Shown one piece after another: positions 52,110-62,124 of a stretch of DNA of 64,000 bases. Under the pieces are notes generated by a model. The model was not told the DNA's origin, made no database searches, and saw only the letters and a program-made list of their open reading frames with translations. The stretch spans positions 101,620 through 165,619 of the forward strand of contig NZ_QWLM01000005.1 in assembly GCF_003515945.1 (NCBI RefSeq). Reading direction: 5' to 3'. A program made the translations under genes and the position numbers. The DNA is from Dermacoccus abyssi. Lineage in GTDB: Bacteria; Actinomycetota; Actinomycetes; Actinomycetales; Dermatophilaceae. How positions within the stretch are numbered: the stretch's first letter is position 1; every line of letters starts with the position of its first letter.

Positions 52110-53213
52110 ATGAGTGAAGCGAAACTGTCCCCGCTCGACGAGCGCCACCGCGCCCTGGGGGCCAAGATGGCCGACTTCGGTGGGTGGGCCATGCCGATCG
52201 AGTACCCCGGCGGCGGCGTCGTGCGCGAGCACACGGCCGTGCGCGAGCGTGTCGGCATCTTCGACGTCAGCCACCTCGGGAAGGCGACGGTCCAGGGCGA
52301 GGGGGCCCTCGACTTCGTGAACGCATGCCTGTCCAACGACCTGCGCAAGATCGAACCCGGCAAGGCTCAGTACACGATGTGCTGCGACGAGTCCGGCGGC
52401 GTCGTCGACGACCTCATCGTCTACGTCAAGGCCGAGGACGACCTGTTCCTCATCCCCAACGCCGCCAACACCGCCGAGGTCGTGCGTCGTCTCGCCGAGG
52501 CCGCCCCGGAGGGCATCAACGTGCGCGACGCGCACGAGGAGTTCGCGGTCCTCGCCGTTCAGGGACCCAAGTCGGACGAGGTCGTCTCGGCGCTGGGCCT
52601 GCCGGTCGACCACGACTACATGAGCTTCGACGAGGCCGAGTGGGAGGGCCGCCCGCTCACCGTCTGCCGCACCGGCTACACGGGTGAGCGCGGCTACGAA
52701 CTCGTCAGCCGCTGGGAGGACGCCCTCGCCCTGTGGGACGCACTCCTCGAAGCAGCCGCTCCCTACGAGGGCCTGCCCTGCGGGCTCGGCGCTCGCGACA
52801 CGCTGCGCACCGAGATGGGCTACCCGCTGCACGGTCAGGACCTGTCGCTTGAGATCACACCCGTCCAGGCTCGCGCTGGCTGGGCCGTCGGATGGAAGAA
52901 GGACTCCTTCTGGGGTAAGGACGCGCTCGCGAAGGAGAAGGCCGAGGGTCCGCGTCGCATTTCGCGCGGCCTCAAGCTGACCGGTCGCGGCATCCCGCGT
53001 GCCCACTGCGTCGTGCGCAGCACCGAGGGCGAGGAACTCGGTGAGGTCACCTCGGGCACGTTCTCGCCCACGCTCGGCCAGGGCGTCGCGCTCGCGCTGA
53101 TGCTCCCGGACGTCGCCGAGGGTGACACCGTGGCCGTCGACGTGCGCGGTCGTCTCCTCGAGGCCGTCGTGACGAAGCCGCCGTTCGTCGAGGTCCAGAC
53201 GCGCTCCAACTGA
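52110..53213 (+). CDS. gcvT: Aminomethyltransferase (glycine cleavage T protein) GcvT
   Basis: A 367-residue protein with [13 protein letters not shown] [42 protein letters not shown] and a C-terminal PPFVEVQ. It transfers the methylene from lipoylated H protein to tetrahydrofolate. Other gcv genes are not in the window. It is divergent from pepA, as in mycobacteria, where gcvT also lies beside this cluster. Confidence 0.95.
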   Translation: MSEAKLSPLDERHRALGAKMADFGGWAMPIEYPGGGVVREHTAVRERVGIFDVSHLGKATVQGEGALDFVNACLSNDLRKIEPGKAQYTMCCDESGGVVDDLIVYVKAEDDLFLIPNAANTAEVVRRLAEAAPEGINVRDAHEEFAVLAVQGPKSDEVVSALGLPVDHDYMSFDEAEWEGRPLTVCRTGYTGERGYELVSRWEDALALWDALLEAAAPYEGLPCGLGARDTLRTEMGYPLHGQDLSLEITPVQARAGWAVGWKKDSFWGKDALAKEKAEGPRRISRGLKLTGRGIPRAHCVVRSTEGEELGEVTSGTFSPTLGQGVALALMLPDVAEGDTVAVDVRGRLLEAVVTKPPFVEVQTRSN

Positions 53214-53245
53214 CCCCGCGCCGACGCCGTTCGGCGCACTCACGA

Positions 53246-53285
53246 CGAAGCGGCCGCTCCCCTCGCCAAGGGAGCGGCCGCTTCG
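53246..53285. terminator. Hairpin terminator between gcvT and DUF937 gene
   Basis: Perfect 16-bp G+C stem (53246-53261 with 53270-53285) between convergent genes. Confidence 0.8.
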
Positions 53286-53303
53286 CTGTGATCGGGTTCG
53301 GCG

Positions 53304-53891
53304 TCAGATACGTGTGCCGCCACCGAGGACGTTGCCGAGGATGTCGCCCCAGTTCGGGCCCGCTTGCTGCTGGGGTTGAGCCTGCTGGCTCCCCTGTCCG
53401 GCCGACTGGGCACCCGGCACGGAGCCACCGAGAACGCCCGAGAGGATCTGCGTCAGGATGTCGGCGCTGGAACCGGCGCCGGCCGAGGCGTTGGTGCCCG
53501 CGCCTCCACCGAGAACCCGCTTGGCGAGGTAGGAGATGACGATCGGCGCGATGATCGGTATGAGTCGTCGCACGAGGTCGTTGCTCGTGCCCGGCAGACC
53601 GCCGAGCTGGTTGACGACGGCGTCCTGCTGGTCGCCGAAGACGTGCTGGGCGATCTTGGCGCCGTCGTCCGTATTCACCTCGTCGAGCGTGGGGGAGGAG
53701 TCGACGTGGCCGCCGAGCGCGTCGAGCAGGGCGCTCTGCCCGCCGGGGTGCTGGATGTTGGCCTCCATGCCGCCGAGGAGGGCAGGCACGACGCTGCGCA
53801 CGGCGGCCTCGGTTTCCTCAGGGCTCGCGCCCACCTGCTCGGCGAGCTGATCGATCGGAAGCTCGGACAGGATCTCGGACGTAGCGGACAT
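53304..53891 (-). CDS. DUF937 domain-containing protein
   Basis: A 195-residue protein. LPIDQLAEQVGASPEETEAAV and PALLGGMEANI at the N-terminus, and IIPIIAPIVISYLAKRVLG later, are the DUF937 (YidB-like) pattern. The tail is Gln/Gly-rich. The family is of unknown function; a YidB-like protein is found in many proteobacteria and actinobacteria. No signal peptide is seen. Confidence 0.8.
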   Translation of the reverse strand: MSATSEILSELPIDQLAEQVGASPEETEAAVRSVVPALLGGMEANIQHPGGQSALLDALGGHVDSSPTLDEVNTDDGAKIAQHVFGDQQDAVVNQLGGLPGTSNDLVRRLIPIIAPIVISYLAKRVLGGGAGTNASAGAGSSADILTQILSGVLGGSVPGAQSAGQGSQQAQPQQQAGPNWGDILGNVLGGGTRI

Positions 53892-53969
53892 GTGCGTCTC
53901 CTTCGAAGATCGGTTTCTCCGTCACCCTAGTGCCGCCGTCGACGCGGCACGGCTCGTAGGCTCACAGGC

Positions 53970-54152
53970 ATGGACGAGTGGAACTGGACCAGTGAGACGT
54001 CCGCCCGTGCCGGCGGACCCTTCTCCTCCCAGGAGGACGCCGAGGCCTGGCTGTCGCAGACATGGCAAGACCTCCTCGACGAGGGTGTCGAGGAGGTCAC
54101 GCTCATGAATGGTGAGGAGGCCGTCTACGGGCCGATGCCGCTGAACGACTGA
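53970..54152 (+). CDS. Small conserved actinobacterial protein, 60 residues
   Basis: MDEWNWTSETSARAGGPFSS followed by QEDAEAWLSQTWQDLLDEGVEEVTLMNGEE and VYGPMPL is a recurring small-protein pattern of actinobacteria. It is acidic, with a W-x4-DL-x-D-x-G helix and a short C-terminal strand. No function is known. A TAGGCT hexamer 7 nt upstream of ATG 53970 and no ribosome-binding site suggest a leaderless transcript. Confidence 0.72.
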   Translation: MDEWNWTSETSARAGGPFSSQEDAEAWLSQTWQDLLDEGVEEVTLMNGEEAVYGPMPLND

Positions 54153-54156
54153 GGCG

Positions 54157-54762
54157 TCAGTCGATCTTCTCGCCGCGCTTGACGGCGGGCCGGGGGAAGC
54201 GGCCGCGGCGGATCTGCATGGCGCGCATGATGGCGTAGCCGGCGCCGCCGCGCGGTGCTGCGCCGAACTTCTGGATGAGGCGCTTCTTCGTGCTGCGCCA
54301 CATGAAGATCGCGTCGAAGAGGGCGATGAGCAGCACGGCCCACACGATGATGAGCCCAAGAGACTGGATCGACGGGTTGGGCACGAACATGACGATGACC
54401 GCGACGAGCATGAGCGGAAGTGCGATCTCACCGATGTTGAGGCGTGAGTCGACGCGGTCGCGGATGTAGCGCTTCCCCGGGCCGCGGTCGCGGGCGGGAA
54501 GGGCGCTGTCGTCGCCCCGCTCGGCTGCGGCGCGCTGGGCGAGGCGCGCCTCGCGGGCGCGCTGCTTGTTCGCCGCTTTGGCGGCCTTGCGGTCGGTCTC
54601 CACGAGGGGGCGGCGACGCGCTGCCTCTTGATCCTTGCGCTTGGGCGTCGGGCGGTTCTTGGCGCCCGGACGCTCCTTCACCGGGGAAACGGGGGTTTCC
54701 GCCGTCGTGGAGGCTTCGACGCGTGTAGCGCCCTGGGTCGTGGTCTTGTCTCGTCCGAACAC
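54157..54762 (-). CDS. DUF3043 membrane protein
   Basis: A 201-residue protein. A basic Lys/Arg/Ala-rich N-terminus of about 95 residues includes PTPKRKDQEAARRRPLV. It precedes two membrane helices (about 120-165), then WRSTKKRLIQKFG and GYAIMRAMQIRRGRFPRPAVKRG. This matches the actinobacterial DUF3043 family of unknown role. The start is GTG 54762 with no ribosome-binding site and a TACCAT -10-like hexamer 6 nt before. A long upstream in-frame extension is antisense to the M20 gene and is rejected. Confidence 0.82.
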   Translation of the reverse strand: MFGRDKTTTQGATRVEASTTAETPVSPVKERPGAKNRPTPKRKDQEAARRRPLVETDRKAAKAANKQRAREARLAQRAAAERGDDSALPARDRGPGKRYIRDRVDSRLNIGEIALPLMLVAVIVMFVPNPSIQSLGLIIVWAVLLIALFDAIFMWRSTKKRLIQKFGAAPRGGAGYAIMRAMQIRRGRFPRPAVKRGEKID

Positions 54763-54834
54763 CCGATCATGGTAGGTCACCCTCGGCGCGCGGGATCGGA
54801 CGACTCGCTCGCCGCGGACGATACCGTGGCCGGT

Positions 54835-56202
54835 GTGAACACGAATGACACCGTCGTCGACCTCGAGCAGCTGCGCGAACGCGTCCGTTCCCTCATGCCG
54901 AAGGTCGTCGAGGACCTCAAGGATCTGACCCGCATCCCGAGTGTTTCGCTCGGCTCCTTCGACCAGACGCAGGTTGCTCGTTCGGCCGAGGCCGTCGCCG
55001 AGCTGTTCGCTGCGGAGGGCATGGACGTGAAGGTGGTGGCCGAGGGTGGACGCCCCGCCGTCATCGCCCACAAGAGCGGCCCGGCCGGAGCCCCGAGGGT
55101 TCTCATGTACGCCCACCACGACGTGCAGCCGCCGGGCGCGGACGCAGATTGGGACACGCCGCCGTTCGAGCCGACCGAACGCGCCGGTCGTCTCTACGGC
55201 CGCGGCGCGGCGGACGACAAGGCCGGTGTCATGGCGCACCTGGCCGCAGTCCGCGCGTGGGGAGACGACCTTCCCTGCGACGTCACCCTGTTCATCGAGG
55301 GGGAGGAGGAGATCGCCTCCGACTCCCTGCCGGCCCTGCTGGAGAAGTACGCCGACGAGTTGCGCTCCGACGCGCTCGTCCTCGCCGACTCCGCGAACTG
55401 GGCCGTCGGTACGCCTGCCCTCACGACAACGCTGCGCGGCACGGTGCGTGCGGTCGTCACCGTCCGCACGTTGAAGCACTCGGTTCACTCGGGGATGTTC
55501 GGCGGAGCCGCGCCCGACGCCCTCACGACGATGTGCCGCCTCATGGCCGAGTTGCATGACGCAGAAGGCAACGTCGCGGTACCTGGTCTCGATGCGTCCG
55601 AGCACACCGAGATCGAGTACGACGCCGACCAACTGCGCTCGGACGCCGGCATGCTGCCCGGCACGCAACTCATCGGCACGGGTCCGCTCACGTCTCGCCT
55701 GTGGCTCAAGCCTAGTATCACGGTCATCGGCATCGATGCCCCGGGCGTTGACGTGGCGAGCAACACCCTCACCGCGAGTGCGCGCGCCAAGCTCTCCCTG
55801 CGCGTCGCGCCAAGCCAGGATCCGCAGGCGGCCTTCGACGCGCTGAAGAAGCACCTCGAAGACGCGGCGCCGTGGGGCGCCGAGGTCAACGTCGAACTCG
55901 ACGAGTTGGGTGCGGGCTTCTCCGCCGACGCGAACGGTCCGGTCTACGAGGAGGCGCGTGCGGCCTTCGCGGACGCCTGGCAGAACGAGCCGGTGGACGT
56001 CGGCATCGGCGGTTCCATTCCCTTCGTGTCCCTCTTCGCCGAGATGATGCCCGACGCGGCACTCCTCGTCACGGGCGTGGAGGACCCGGACACGCGCGCA
56101 CACGGCGCCAACGAGTCGCTCCACCTCGGCGAGTTCGAGAAGGTCTGCCTCGCCGAGACCGTCCTCCTGCAGCGGATCGCCCGACGCCTCGGATCTGAGT
56201 GA
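54835..56202 (+). CDS. M20 family dipeptidase
   Basis: A 455-residue metallopeptidase. Zinc ligands are visible in YAHHDVQPPG, GRGAADDKAG and FIEGEEEIAS; the dimerisation lid follows LKHSVHSGMFGGAAPDA, and a His ligand is in THGANESLH-type GANESLHLGEFE. It cleaves dipeptides or related acylated amino acids in the cytoplasm. GTG 54835 has no ribosome-binding site and a TACCGT hexamer 7 nt before it; GTG 54826 is an alternative. The next gene overlaps by 4 nt. Confidence 0.9.
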   Translation: MNTNDTVVDLEQLRERVRSLMPKVVEDLKDLTRIPSVSLGSFDQTQVARSAEAVAELFAAEGMDVKVVAEGGRPAVIAHKSGPAGAPRVLMYAHHDVQPPGADADWDTPPFEPTERAGRLYGRGAADDKAGVMAHLAAVRAWGDDLPCDVTLFIEGEEEIASDSLPALLEKYADELRSDALVLADSANWAVGTPALTTTLRGTVRAVVTVRTLKHSVHSGMFGGAAPDALTTMCRLMAELHDAEGNVAVPGLDASEHTEIEYDADQLRSDAGMLPGTQLIGTGPLTSRLWLKPSITVIGIDAPGVDVASNTLTASARAKLSLRVAPSQDPQAAFDALKKHLEDAAPWGAEVNVELDELGAGFSADANGPVYEEARAAFADAWQNEPVDVGIGGSIPFVSLFAEMMPDAALLVTGVEDPDTRAHGANESLHLGEFEKVCLAETVLLQRIARRLGSE

Positions 56203-56912
56203 ACCTCCACTCGAGCGTGAGCCTCACCCTCGCCCCCTCCGCGGTGGACGAGAGTGAGGCTCTCCTGTGGGTGGCCCTCGTCGTCGGGATCGCCCTCGCG
56301 CTCGTGCCGTCGACGTATCGGTGGGGTCGCCATGGGGTCACAGCCGTCCACGAGGCGGGGCACGCGCTTGTCGCGCTGCTCGCCGGACGACGGCTTCGTT
56401 CGATCCGACTCCACCGTGACTCCTCGGGAGAAACGGTGAGTGTCGGACGTTCCGGCGGACCCGGTGTCGTCCTCACCCTCCTCGCGGGCTACCCGGCGCC
56501 CTCCCTCGTCGGGCTCAGCGGGGTGTGGGCCGCCCGACACGACCACGTCGAGGCCTGGGTACTCGTGCTCCTCGTCGTGCTCGGAGGGACGCTGTTCCTG
56601 CTGCGCAATGTCTTCGGCGTCGTCGTCATGCTCGCCGTGCTGGCCGGTCTCGTCGCCCTGCGCCGCTGGGCCGAACCCGAGCAGGCGCTCGCGGCGTGCG
56701 CGCTCGTGTCCGCCTTCCTGCTCGCTGCCGGTCTGCGTGGGGCACTCGAACTTTTCGCCTCCCGCGTCGGAGGCAACGACGCCTCCGCGCTCGCCCAAGC
56801 CACCCACCTGCCCGCTGCTCTATGGAAGACGACCTTCGTCGCTGTGGCCCTGGCTGCCGCGGTCGCAGGCGCCTGGGTGCTCGGCCTCCAGTGGCCCGCG
56901 GTTTCCGGATGA
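56199..56912 (+). CDS. M50 family (M50B-type) membrane metallopeptidase
   Basis: A 237-residue polytopic membrane protein. The zinc motif H51-E52-A-G-H55 is in the second hydrophobic region, followed by a conserved GYPAPSLVGLSG segment and three more membrane segments. Such short M50B proteins are common in actinobacteria. They may be site-2-protease-like enzymes, but no typical second zinc ligand (LDG/NPDG) is seen, so activity is not certain. It overlaps the M20 gene by 4 nt. Confidence 0.8.
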   Translation: MNLHSSVSLTLAPSAVDESEALLWVALVVGIALALVPSTYRWGRHGVTAVHEAGHALVALLAGRRLRSIRLHRDSSGETVSVGRSGGPGVVLTLLAGYPAPSLVGLSGVWAARHDHVEAWVLVLLVVLGGTLFLLRNVFGVVVMLAVLAGLVALRRWAEPEQALAACALVSAFLLAAGLRGALELFASRVGGNDASALAQATHLPAALWKTTFVAVALAAAVAGAWVLGLQWPAVSG

Positions 56913-57027
56913 CCACCCCGGCGGGCGTACAGTGGTACACCGGGAACACGCACGCGCGTGCCGCTGTTGCCCTACACACGGCCTGGAGACCACCAGGACC
57001 GAGGACGTGAGAGAGGATCGATCCACG

Positions 57028-57390
57028 ATGACTGTGGAGACGAACACCCAGACCGAAACCGGTACGCACGGCGTCAACCTGAGCGACGTCGCGGCCTCCA
57101 AGGTGAAGAGCCTGCTCGAGCAGGAAGGACGCGACGACCTGCGTCTGCGCGTCGGCGTCCAGCCCGGCGGGTGCTCCGGCCTGATCTACCAGCTCTACTT
57201 CGACGAGCGCACCCTCGACGGTGATCTCGTGCGCGACTTCGACGGTGTCGAGGTCGTCGTCGACCGCATGAGCGCGCCCTACCTCGAAGGCGCCTCCATC
57301 GACTTCTCCGACACCATCGAGAAGCAGGGCTTCACCATCGACAACCCCAACGCCGGCAGCTCCTGCGCCTGCGGCGACAGCTTCAGCTGA
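57028..57390 (+). CDS. erpA: Iron-sulfur cluster insertion protein ErpA
   Basis: A 120-residue A-type carrier with V-Q-P-G-G-C49-S-G-L, then C113-A-C115-G at the end. These three conserved cysteines bind a [2Fe-2S]/[4Fe-4S] cluster and deliver it to target enzymes, for example LipA. GAGAGGATC precedes ATG 57028; the open frame extends far upstream but the extra part overlaps the M50 gene. The gene lies next to adoK, as in M. tuberculosis. Confidence 0.94.
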   Translation: MTVETNTQTETGTHGVNLSDVAASKVKSLLEQEGRDDLRLRVGVQPGGCSGLIYQLYFDERTLDGDLVRDFDGVEVVVDRMSAPYLEGASIDFSDTIEKQGFTIDNPNAGSSCACGDSFS

Positions 57391-57466
57391 TCCTTCCCTC
57401 GCTGCGTTGTCCGGTCTGAACCCCTCGCAAGCTCGGAGTTCAGCCTCGGTGCGACACAGCTTCGGG

Positions 57467-57540
57467 CACGACGCGCGAAAGCCCACCCCTTGTGAGTTTG
57501 CAAGCTCACTCCCACCGGGGTGGGCTTTTCGCGCGTCGTG
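57467..57540. terminator. Large hairpin terminator after erpA
   Basis: A 23-bp stem with a single-base bulge (57467-57489 with 57517-57540) encloses an inner 5-bp stem (57492-57496 with 57505-57509). It is the strongest hairpin in the region and could act on both strands. Confidence 0.8.
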
Positions 57541-57705
57541 GCGTCCGCTTCCAGCGTGGTCCTGTTCGTGACGAGGGCCGTACTGAATTCGTCCGAGGGC
57601 GGTCGCTCGTGCGGCAAACGCGCGTTCGGTCGACCCGGGGGCGTCCCAGTGCGCGTCAGCGTCGGCGATTTTCGACGACGTGGGCGCCCGTCCGCGCACC
57701 CGCGA

Positions 57706-57711
57706 TAGGTT
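57706..57711 (+). promoter_or_regulatory. Candidate -10 element for leaderless adoK
   Basis: GATAGGTT contains TAGGTT, 7 nt before GTG 57719. It is identical to the octamer before gcvT. Confidence 0.45.
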
Positions 57712-57718
57712 GGCCCAC

Positions 57719-58705
57719 GTGAAGATCGCAGTGACGGGTTCCATCGCAACCGACCACCTCATGACGTTCGACGGGCGCTTCGCCGACTCGCTCGTCGTCG
57801 AGCAACTCGACAAGATCTCGGTGTCGTTCCTCGTGAACGACCTGCAGATCCGGCGCGGGGGAGTGGCCGGCAACATCGCCTTCGGCCTGGGCAACCTGGG
57901 CCTCCGCCCCGTCCTCATCGGTTGCGTCGGCGCGGACTTCGCTGATTACGGCTCCTGGCTCGAGCGCCACGGCGTCGACATTTCCGAGGTGCGCACGTCG
58001 GAGACGCACCACACCGCACGTTTCGTGTGCACGACCGATCGCGACATGGCCCAGATGGCCTCGTTCTACCCCGGCGCGATGTCCGAAGGGCGCGAAGTCG
58101 AGATCGGCCCCATCTCCGAACGCCACGACGGCTTCGACCTCGTTCTCATCGGCGCCCACGACCCCGAGGGCATGCGCCGCAACACCGAGGAATGCCGACG
58201 CCGCGGCCTCCCGTTCGTTGCTGATCCCTCGCAGCAGCTCGCCTTCGCCGACGGCCCCTTCATCCGCGAGATCATCGACGGTGCCGACTACCTGTTCACC
58301 AACGAGTACGAGTCGCACCTGACCGAGCAGAAGACCGGTTGGAGCGGCGAGGAGATCCTCGAGCGCGTCGGTGTGCGCGTCGTGACGAAGGGCAAGGACG
58401 GCGCCACCATCCTGCGCAAGGGAGAGGAGCCGATTCACGTCGACGTCGCCGCCATCTCGGGGGCCGTCGACCCGACGGGCGTCGGCGACGCCTTCCGCGC
58501 CGGATTCCTTGCCGGGCTGTCGTGGGAGCTCGACCTCGCCCGATGCGCGCAGGTCGGCTCGGTCCTGGCCGCGCACGTCATCGAGACCGTCGGCACCCAG
58601 GAGTACGTCCTTCGCCAGGAGACCTTCCTCGAGCGTCTGCGCGCGGCGTACGGCGACGATGCCGTGGCCGACGTCCAGGCGCACCTGAGCTGCCGTCGTC
58701 CTTGA
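57719..58705 (+). CDS. adoK: PfkB family adenosine kinase (AdoK-like)
   Basis: A 328-residue ribokinase-like protein. The start VKIAVTGSIATDHLM and the segments RRGGVAGNIAFGLGNLG, SFYPGAMSE, DPSQQLAFADGP and the anion-hole/catalytic motif DPTGVGDAFRAGFLAGLS follow mycobacterial AdoK (Rv2202c) closely. AdoK phosphorylates adenosine to AMP for purine salvage. GTG 57719 has no ribosome-binding site. The stop codon overlaps the aat TTG start. Confidence 0.92.
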   Translation: MKIAVTGSIATDHLMTFDGRFADSLVVEQLDKISVSFLVNDLQIRRGGVAGNIAFGLGNLGLRPVLIGCVGADFADYGSWLERHGVDISEVRTSETHHTARFVCTTDRDMAQMASFYPGAMSEGREVEIGPISERHDGFDLVLIGAHDPEGMRRNTEECRRRGLPFVADPSQQLAFADGPFIREIIDGADYLFTNEYESHLTEQKTGWSGEEILERVGVRVVTKGKDGATILRKGEEPIHVDVAAISGAVDPTGVGDAFRAGFLAGLSWELDLARCAQVGSVLAAHVIETVGTQEYVLRQETFLERLRAAYGDDAVADVQAHLSCRRP

Positions 58706-59394
58706 ACCCACTCGACCTCACGAGCGAGTGGGATTTCTCGCTCGCCCGTTTCGACCTCGACGACGACCTCGTCGCGCTGGGCGCCGACCTCGCCCCGGGC
58801 ACGATCGTTGCGGCCTACGCGCACGGCGTCTTTCCCATGGGGCTGGGGGAGGGCGGTGCCCCACCGATGGGGTGGTGGTCCCCGCAGGAGCGGGGCGTCC
58901 TGGAACGCGACGCCTTCCACGCCTCCCGGTCACTGCGCCGTTCGGCACGTGCCTTCGAGGTGAGCTTCGACCGCAACTTCGCGGGCGTCATCGCAGGGTG
59001 CGCCGATCCTTCCCGTGACGGCGCCTGGATCACGTCCGAGATCGCGGCCGCGTACACGCGCCTGCACGAACTCGGGGTCGCGCACTCCGTCGAGGTCTGG
59101 GACGACGGCTCCCTCGTCGGGGGCCTCTACGGTCTGGCCATCGGAGGGCTGTTCGCAGGGGAGTCGATGTTCCACCGCGCGACCGACGCCTCGAAGGTCG
59201 CTCTCGGCGCGCTCGCGCACGCCGTCTACGAGCGTGACGACGTGCCGAGGCTCATCGACGTCCAGTGGCGCACGCCGCACCTCGGCAGTCTCGGGGTCAC
59301 GGAAATCGCACGTGACGCGTACCGTGCTCGGCTGCCCCAGCTCGTCCACGCCCCGCCAATCGCGGCGTTCGGCGGCTCGGGCCGCGGCCGTTAG
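58702..59394 (+). CDS. aat: Leucyl/phenylalanyl-tRNA--protein transferase Aat
   Basis: About 230 residues, with TTG 58702 overlapping the adoK stop (TTGA). The Aat motifs VAAYAHGVFPMG, PMGWWSPQERGVLE, ITSEIAAAYTRLHELGVAHSVEVW and YGLAIGGLFAGESMF are all present. Aat adds leucine or phenylalanine to N-terminal Arg/Lys residues, making N-degrons for ClpS/ClpAP. Translational coupling to adoK is likely. Confidence 0.93.
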   Translation: MNPLDLTSEWDFSLARFDLDDDLVALGADLAPGTIVAAYAHGVFPMGLGEGGAPPMGWWSPQERGVLERDAFHASRSLRRSARAFEVSFDRNFAGVIAGCADPSRDGAWITSEIAAAYTRLHELGVAHSVEVWDDGSLVGGLYGLAIGGLFAGESMFHRATDASKVALGALAHAVYERDDVPRLIDVQWRTPHLGSLGVTEIARDAYRARLPQLVHAPPIAAFGGSGRGR

Positions 59395-59449
59395 TGAATC
59401 GTTAACGCCCAGTACCGACCCCCACCCTCAGTGCCACCTGTGCCTGGGA

Positions 59450-59455
59450 TAAGGT
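59450..59455 (+). promoter_or_regulatory. Candidate -10 element for ctaC
   Basis: TAAGGT lies 6 nt before GTG 59462 and there is no Shine-Dalgarno. Confidence 0.4.
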
Positions 59456-59461
59456 CTTACC

Positions 59462-60400
59462 GTGCCTGGTTTGGATCTGCGGAAGGTGGACGCTGTGCGT
59501 CGGCCCCTTGAAAAGACGAGCCCAGCGCGGCGTCGTCGGATTGCTGCTGTTGGTCTCGGTGGAGCTGCGCTGCTCCTGTCGGCGTGTTCGCCGCGCGTCG
59601 AGCGCGGTTACCTGCCGCACGGCGTCACGAAGAACGCCAACGAGGTCATCGACTTCTGGCTCGGTACTTGGTACTGGACCTTGGCTGTCGGTGTCCTCGT
59701 CTGGGGCCTGATCTTCTGGTGCATCGTGCGCTACCGCCGTCGCAAGAGCGACACCGGTTTCCCGGCGCAGATGCAGTACAACGTGCCGCTGGAGATTCTC
59801 TACACGGTCGTGCCGATCGTCATGGTCGCCGTGCTCTTCGGCAAGACCGTCGGCCTCGAGAACAAGCTCCTCGACACGTCGCAGAAGCCTGACGTCACGA
59901 TCAACGTCGTCGGCAAGCAGTGGAGCTGGGACTTCAACTACGCCGACGAGAAGGTCTACGAGACCGGCGTCATGGCGGACATGAAGGCCGGCAAGCCGGG
60001 CGCCGAGAAGGGTCTGCCCACGCTGTACCTGCCCGTGAACAAGCGCGTCGAGTTCGTGCTCACCACGCGTGACGTCATCCACACGTTCTGGGTGCCGCAG
60101 TTCATGCAGAAGCTCGACATGATCCCGAGCCGCGTGAACCGCTTCGCCGTCGACACGACGGAGGAGGGCACGTTCAAGGGCAAGTGTGCCGAGCTCTGCG
60201 GTGCGTACCACTCGCAGATGCTCTTCAACGTCAAGGTCGTCTCCCAGGAGGAGTACGACAAGCACATGGACGACCTTCGCAAGCAGGGTAAGACGGGCTT
60301 CCTGTCCAACTCCCTCAACCGCGCCAGCGTCGACCCGAAGGACCAGCAGTTCCTGCCGGACGGTCTGGACTCGTCCGACATCGTCAAGGAGGGCAAGTAA
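59462..60400 (+). CDS. ctaC: Cytochrome c oxidase subunit II (CtaC), lipoprotein
   Basis: A 312-residue subunit. A lipobox (LLLSAC, C42) is followed by two membrane helices and a cupredoxin domain. The CuA site is C242-A-E-L-C246-G-A-Y-H250-S-Q-M253; the remaining ligand histidine is in [11 protein letters not shown]. It accepts electrons from the bc1 complex in the actinobacterial supercomplex. GTG 59462 gives a long basic n-region before the lipobox. LspA (31.4 kb) should process it. ctaD starts at the stop codon. Confidence 0.95.
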   Translation: MPGLDLRKVDAVRRPLEKTSPARRRRIAAVGLGGAALLLSACSPRVERGYLPHGVTKNANEVIDFWLGTWYWTLAVGVLVWGLIFWCIVRYRRRKSDTGFPAQMQYNVPLEILYTVVPIVMVAVLFGKTVGLENKLLDTSQKPDVTINVVGKQWSWDFNYADEKVYETGVMADMKAGKPGAEKGLPTLYLPVNKRVEFVLTTRDVIHTFWVPQFMQKLDMIPSRVNRFAVDTTEEGTFKGKCAELCGAYHSQMLFNVKVVSQEEYDKHMDDLRKQGKTGFLSNSLNRASVDPKDQQFLPDGLDSSDIVKEGK

Positions 60401-62124
60401 TGGCATCCGTCGCCACCCCAGCGGCTGGAACCGCGGAGCGCCCCGATGGACGGCGCCCTGAGGACTTCCACGCAGGCCGCACGGTTGTGAAGTGGATCAC
60501 GACGACCGACCACAAGGTCATCGGCAACCTCTACTTCATCACCTCGTTCATCTTCTTCCTCATGGGCGGCGCCATGGCGCTGGTCATCCGCGCTGAACTG
60601 TGGGAGCCCGGCCTCCAGGTCGTGGACAACCCCGAGCAGTTCAACCAGATGTTCACCATGCACGGCACGATCATGCTGCTCATGTTCGCGACGCCGCTCT
60701 TCTCGGGCTTCGCGAACGCGCTCATGCCGCTGCAGATCGGTGCACCCGACGTCGCGTTCCCGCGACTCAACATGTTCGCTTACTGGCTCTACCTCTTCGG
60801 CAGCCTCATCGCTGTCGGCGGCTTCCTCACGCCGCAGGGTGCAGCCTCGTTCGGTTGGTTCGCGTACGCGCCGCTGTCGAGCTCGACGTTCAGCCCCGGC
60901 CTCGGTGGAAACCTCTGGGTCTACGGCCTCGCGCTGACCGGTTTCGCCTCGATCATGGGTGCGGTCAACTTCGTCACGACGATCGTGTGCATGCGTGCAC
61001 CGGGTATGACGATGTTCCGCATGTCGATCTTCACGTGGACGGTGCTCATCACCTCGATCCTCGTGCTCCTCGTCTTCCCGGTTCTCGCCGCCGCTCTGTT
61101 CGGCCTCGGCCTCGACCGCACCATGGGTGCCCACGTCTTCGACTCGGAGACGGCCGGCGCCATGCTGTGGCAGCACATGTTCTGGTTCTTCGGTCACCCC
61201 GAGGTCTACATCATCGCGCTGCCTTTCTTCGGCATCATTTCCGAGATCCTGCCGGTGTTCTCGCGCAAGCCGATCTTCGGTTACAAGACGCTCGTCTTCG
61301 CGACGATCGCCATCGCGGCCCTCTCGGTCTCGGTGTGGGCTCACCACATGTACGCAACCGGTCAGGTGCTCCTGCCGTTCTTCGCGGTCATGACGATGCT
61401 CATCGCCGTGCCGACCGGTGTGAAGTTCTTCAACTGGATCGGCACCATGTGGGGCGGTTCGCTCACCTTCGAGAACCCGATGCTGTGGGCGCTGGGCTTC
61501 CTCGTGACCTTCCTCTTCGGTGGTCTCACCGGTGTCATCCTCGCCAGCCCGGCGCTGGACTTCCACCTGTCCGACTCCTATTTCGTGGTCGCGCACTTCC
61601 ACTACGTCATCTTCGGCACCGTGGTGTTCGCGATGTTCGCCGGCTACTTCTTCTGGTGGCCGAAGTTCACGGGTCGCATGCTCAACGAGACCCTCGGCAA
61701 GATTCAGTTCTGGATGCTCTTTGTCGGCTTCCACATGACGTTCCTCATCCAGCACGTCCTGGGTGTCGAGGGCATGCCACGTCGTTACGCGGACTACCTG
61801 CCGGAGGACGGCTTCCAGTTCATGAACCAGGTCTCGACCGTCGGTTCGTTCCTGCTCGGCGCGTCGATGATCCCCTTCCTCTACAACGTGTACATCACGT
61901 GGAAGAAGGCGCCGATCGTGAGCGAGGACGACCCGTGGGGCTTCGGCGCGTCGCTCGAGTGGGCCACCTCGTGCCCCCCGCCGCGTCACAACTTCAACAG
62001 CATCCCGCGTATCCGTTCCGAGCGTCCGGCGTTCGACCTGCACCACCCCGAGGTCGGTGTCTTCTCGGTGCTGCCTTCGCCTGAGACGGTCAACCAGCTC
62101 GACCGAAAGGGCACCAACGCATGA
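60400..62124 (+). CDS. ctaD: Cytochrome c oxidase subunit I (CtaD)
   Basis: A 574-residue subunit with twelve membrane helices. Heme-copper ligands lie in [12 protein letters not shown], the H-P-E-V-Y crosslinked site in [14 protein letters not shown], and [11 protein letters not shown], with [10 protein letters not shown] near the end. It forms the heme a/a3-CuB core. The start ATG 60400 directly abuts the ctaC stop. Confidence 0.97.
   Translation: MASVATPAAGTAERPDGRRPEDFHAGRTVVKWITTTDHKVIGNLYFITSFIFFLMGGAMALVIRAELWEPGLQVVDNPEQFNQMFTMHGTIMLLMFATPLFSGFANALMPLQIGAPDVAFPRLNMFAYWLYLFGSLIAVGGFLTPQGAASFGWFAYAPLSSSTFSPGLGGNLWVYGLALTGFASIMGAVNFVTTIVCMRAPGMTMFRMSIFTWTVLITSILVLLVFPVLAAALFGLGLDRTMGAHVFDSETAGAMLWQHMFWFFGHPEVYIIALPFFGIISEILPVFSRKPIFGYKTLVFATIAIAALSVSVWAHHMYATGQVLLPFFAVMTMLIAVPTGVKFFNWIGTMWGGSLTFENPMLWALGFLVTFLFGGLTGVILASPALDFHLSDSYFVVAHFHYVIFGTVVFAMFAGYFFWWPKFTGRMLNETLGKIQFWMLFVGFHMTFLIQHVLGVEGMPRRYADYLPEDGFQFMNQVSTVGSFLLGASMIPFLYNVYITWKKAPIVSEDDPWGFGASLEWATSCPPPRHNFNSIPRIRSERPAFDLHHPEVGVFSVLPSPETVNQLDRKGTNA

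Larger units (their letters stand above)
57391..57718. other. erpA-adoK intergenic region (328 bp)
   Basis: It contains a minor 6-bp hairpin (57416-57421 with 57438-57443), the strong hairpin listed separately and a -10-like site at its end. Nothing else is recognisable between 57541 and 57700; no gene-like ORF is supported there. Confidence 0.5.

Noticed and set aside
54763..56124. Long N-terminal extension of the DUF3043 gene
   Set aside because: The extra residues are antisense to the M20 peptidase and show no homology; the GTG at 54762 fits the family start.
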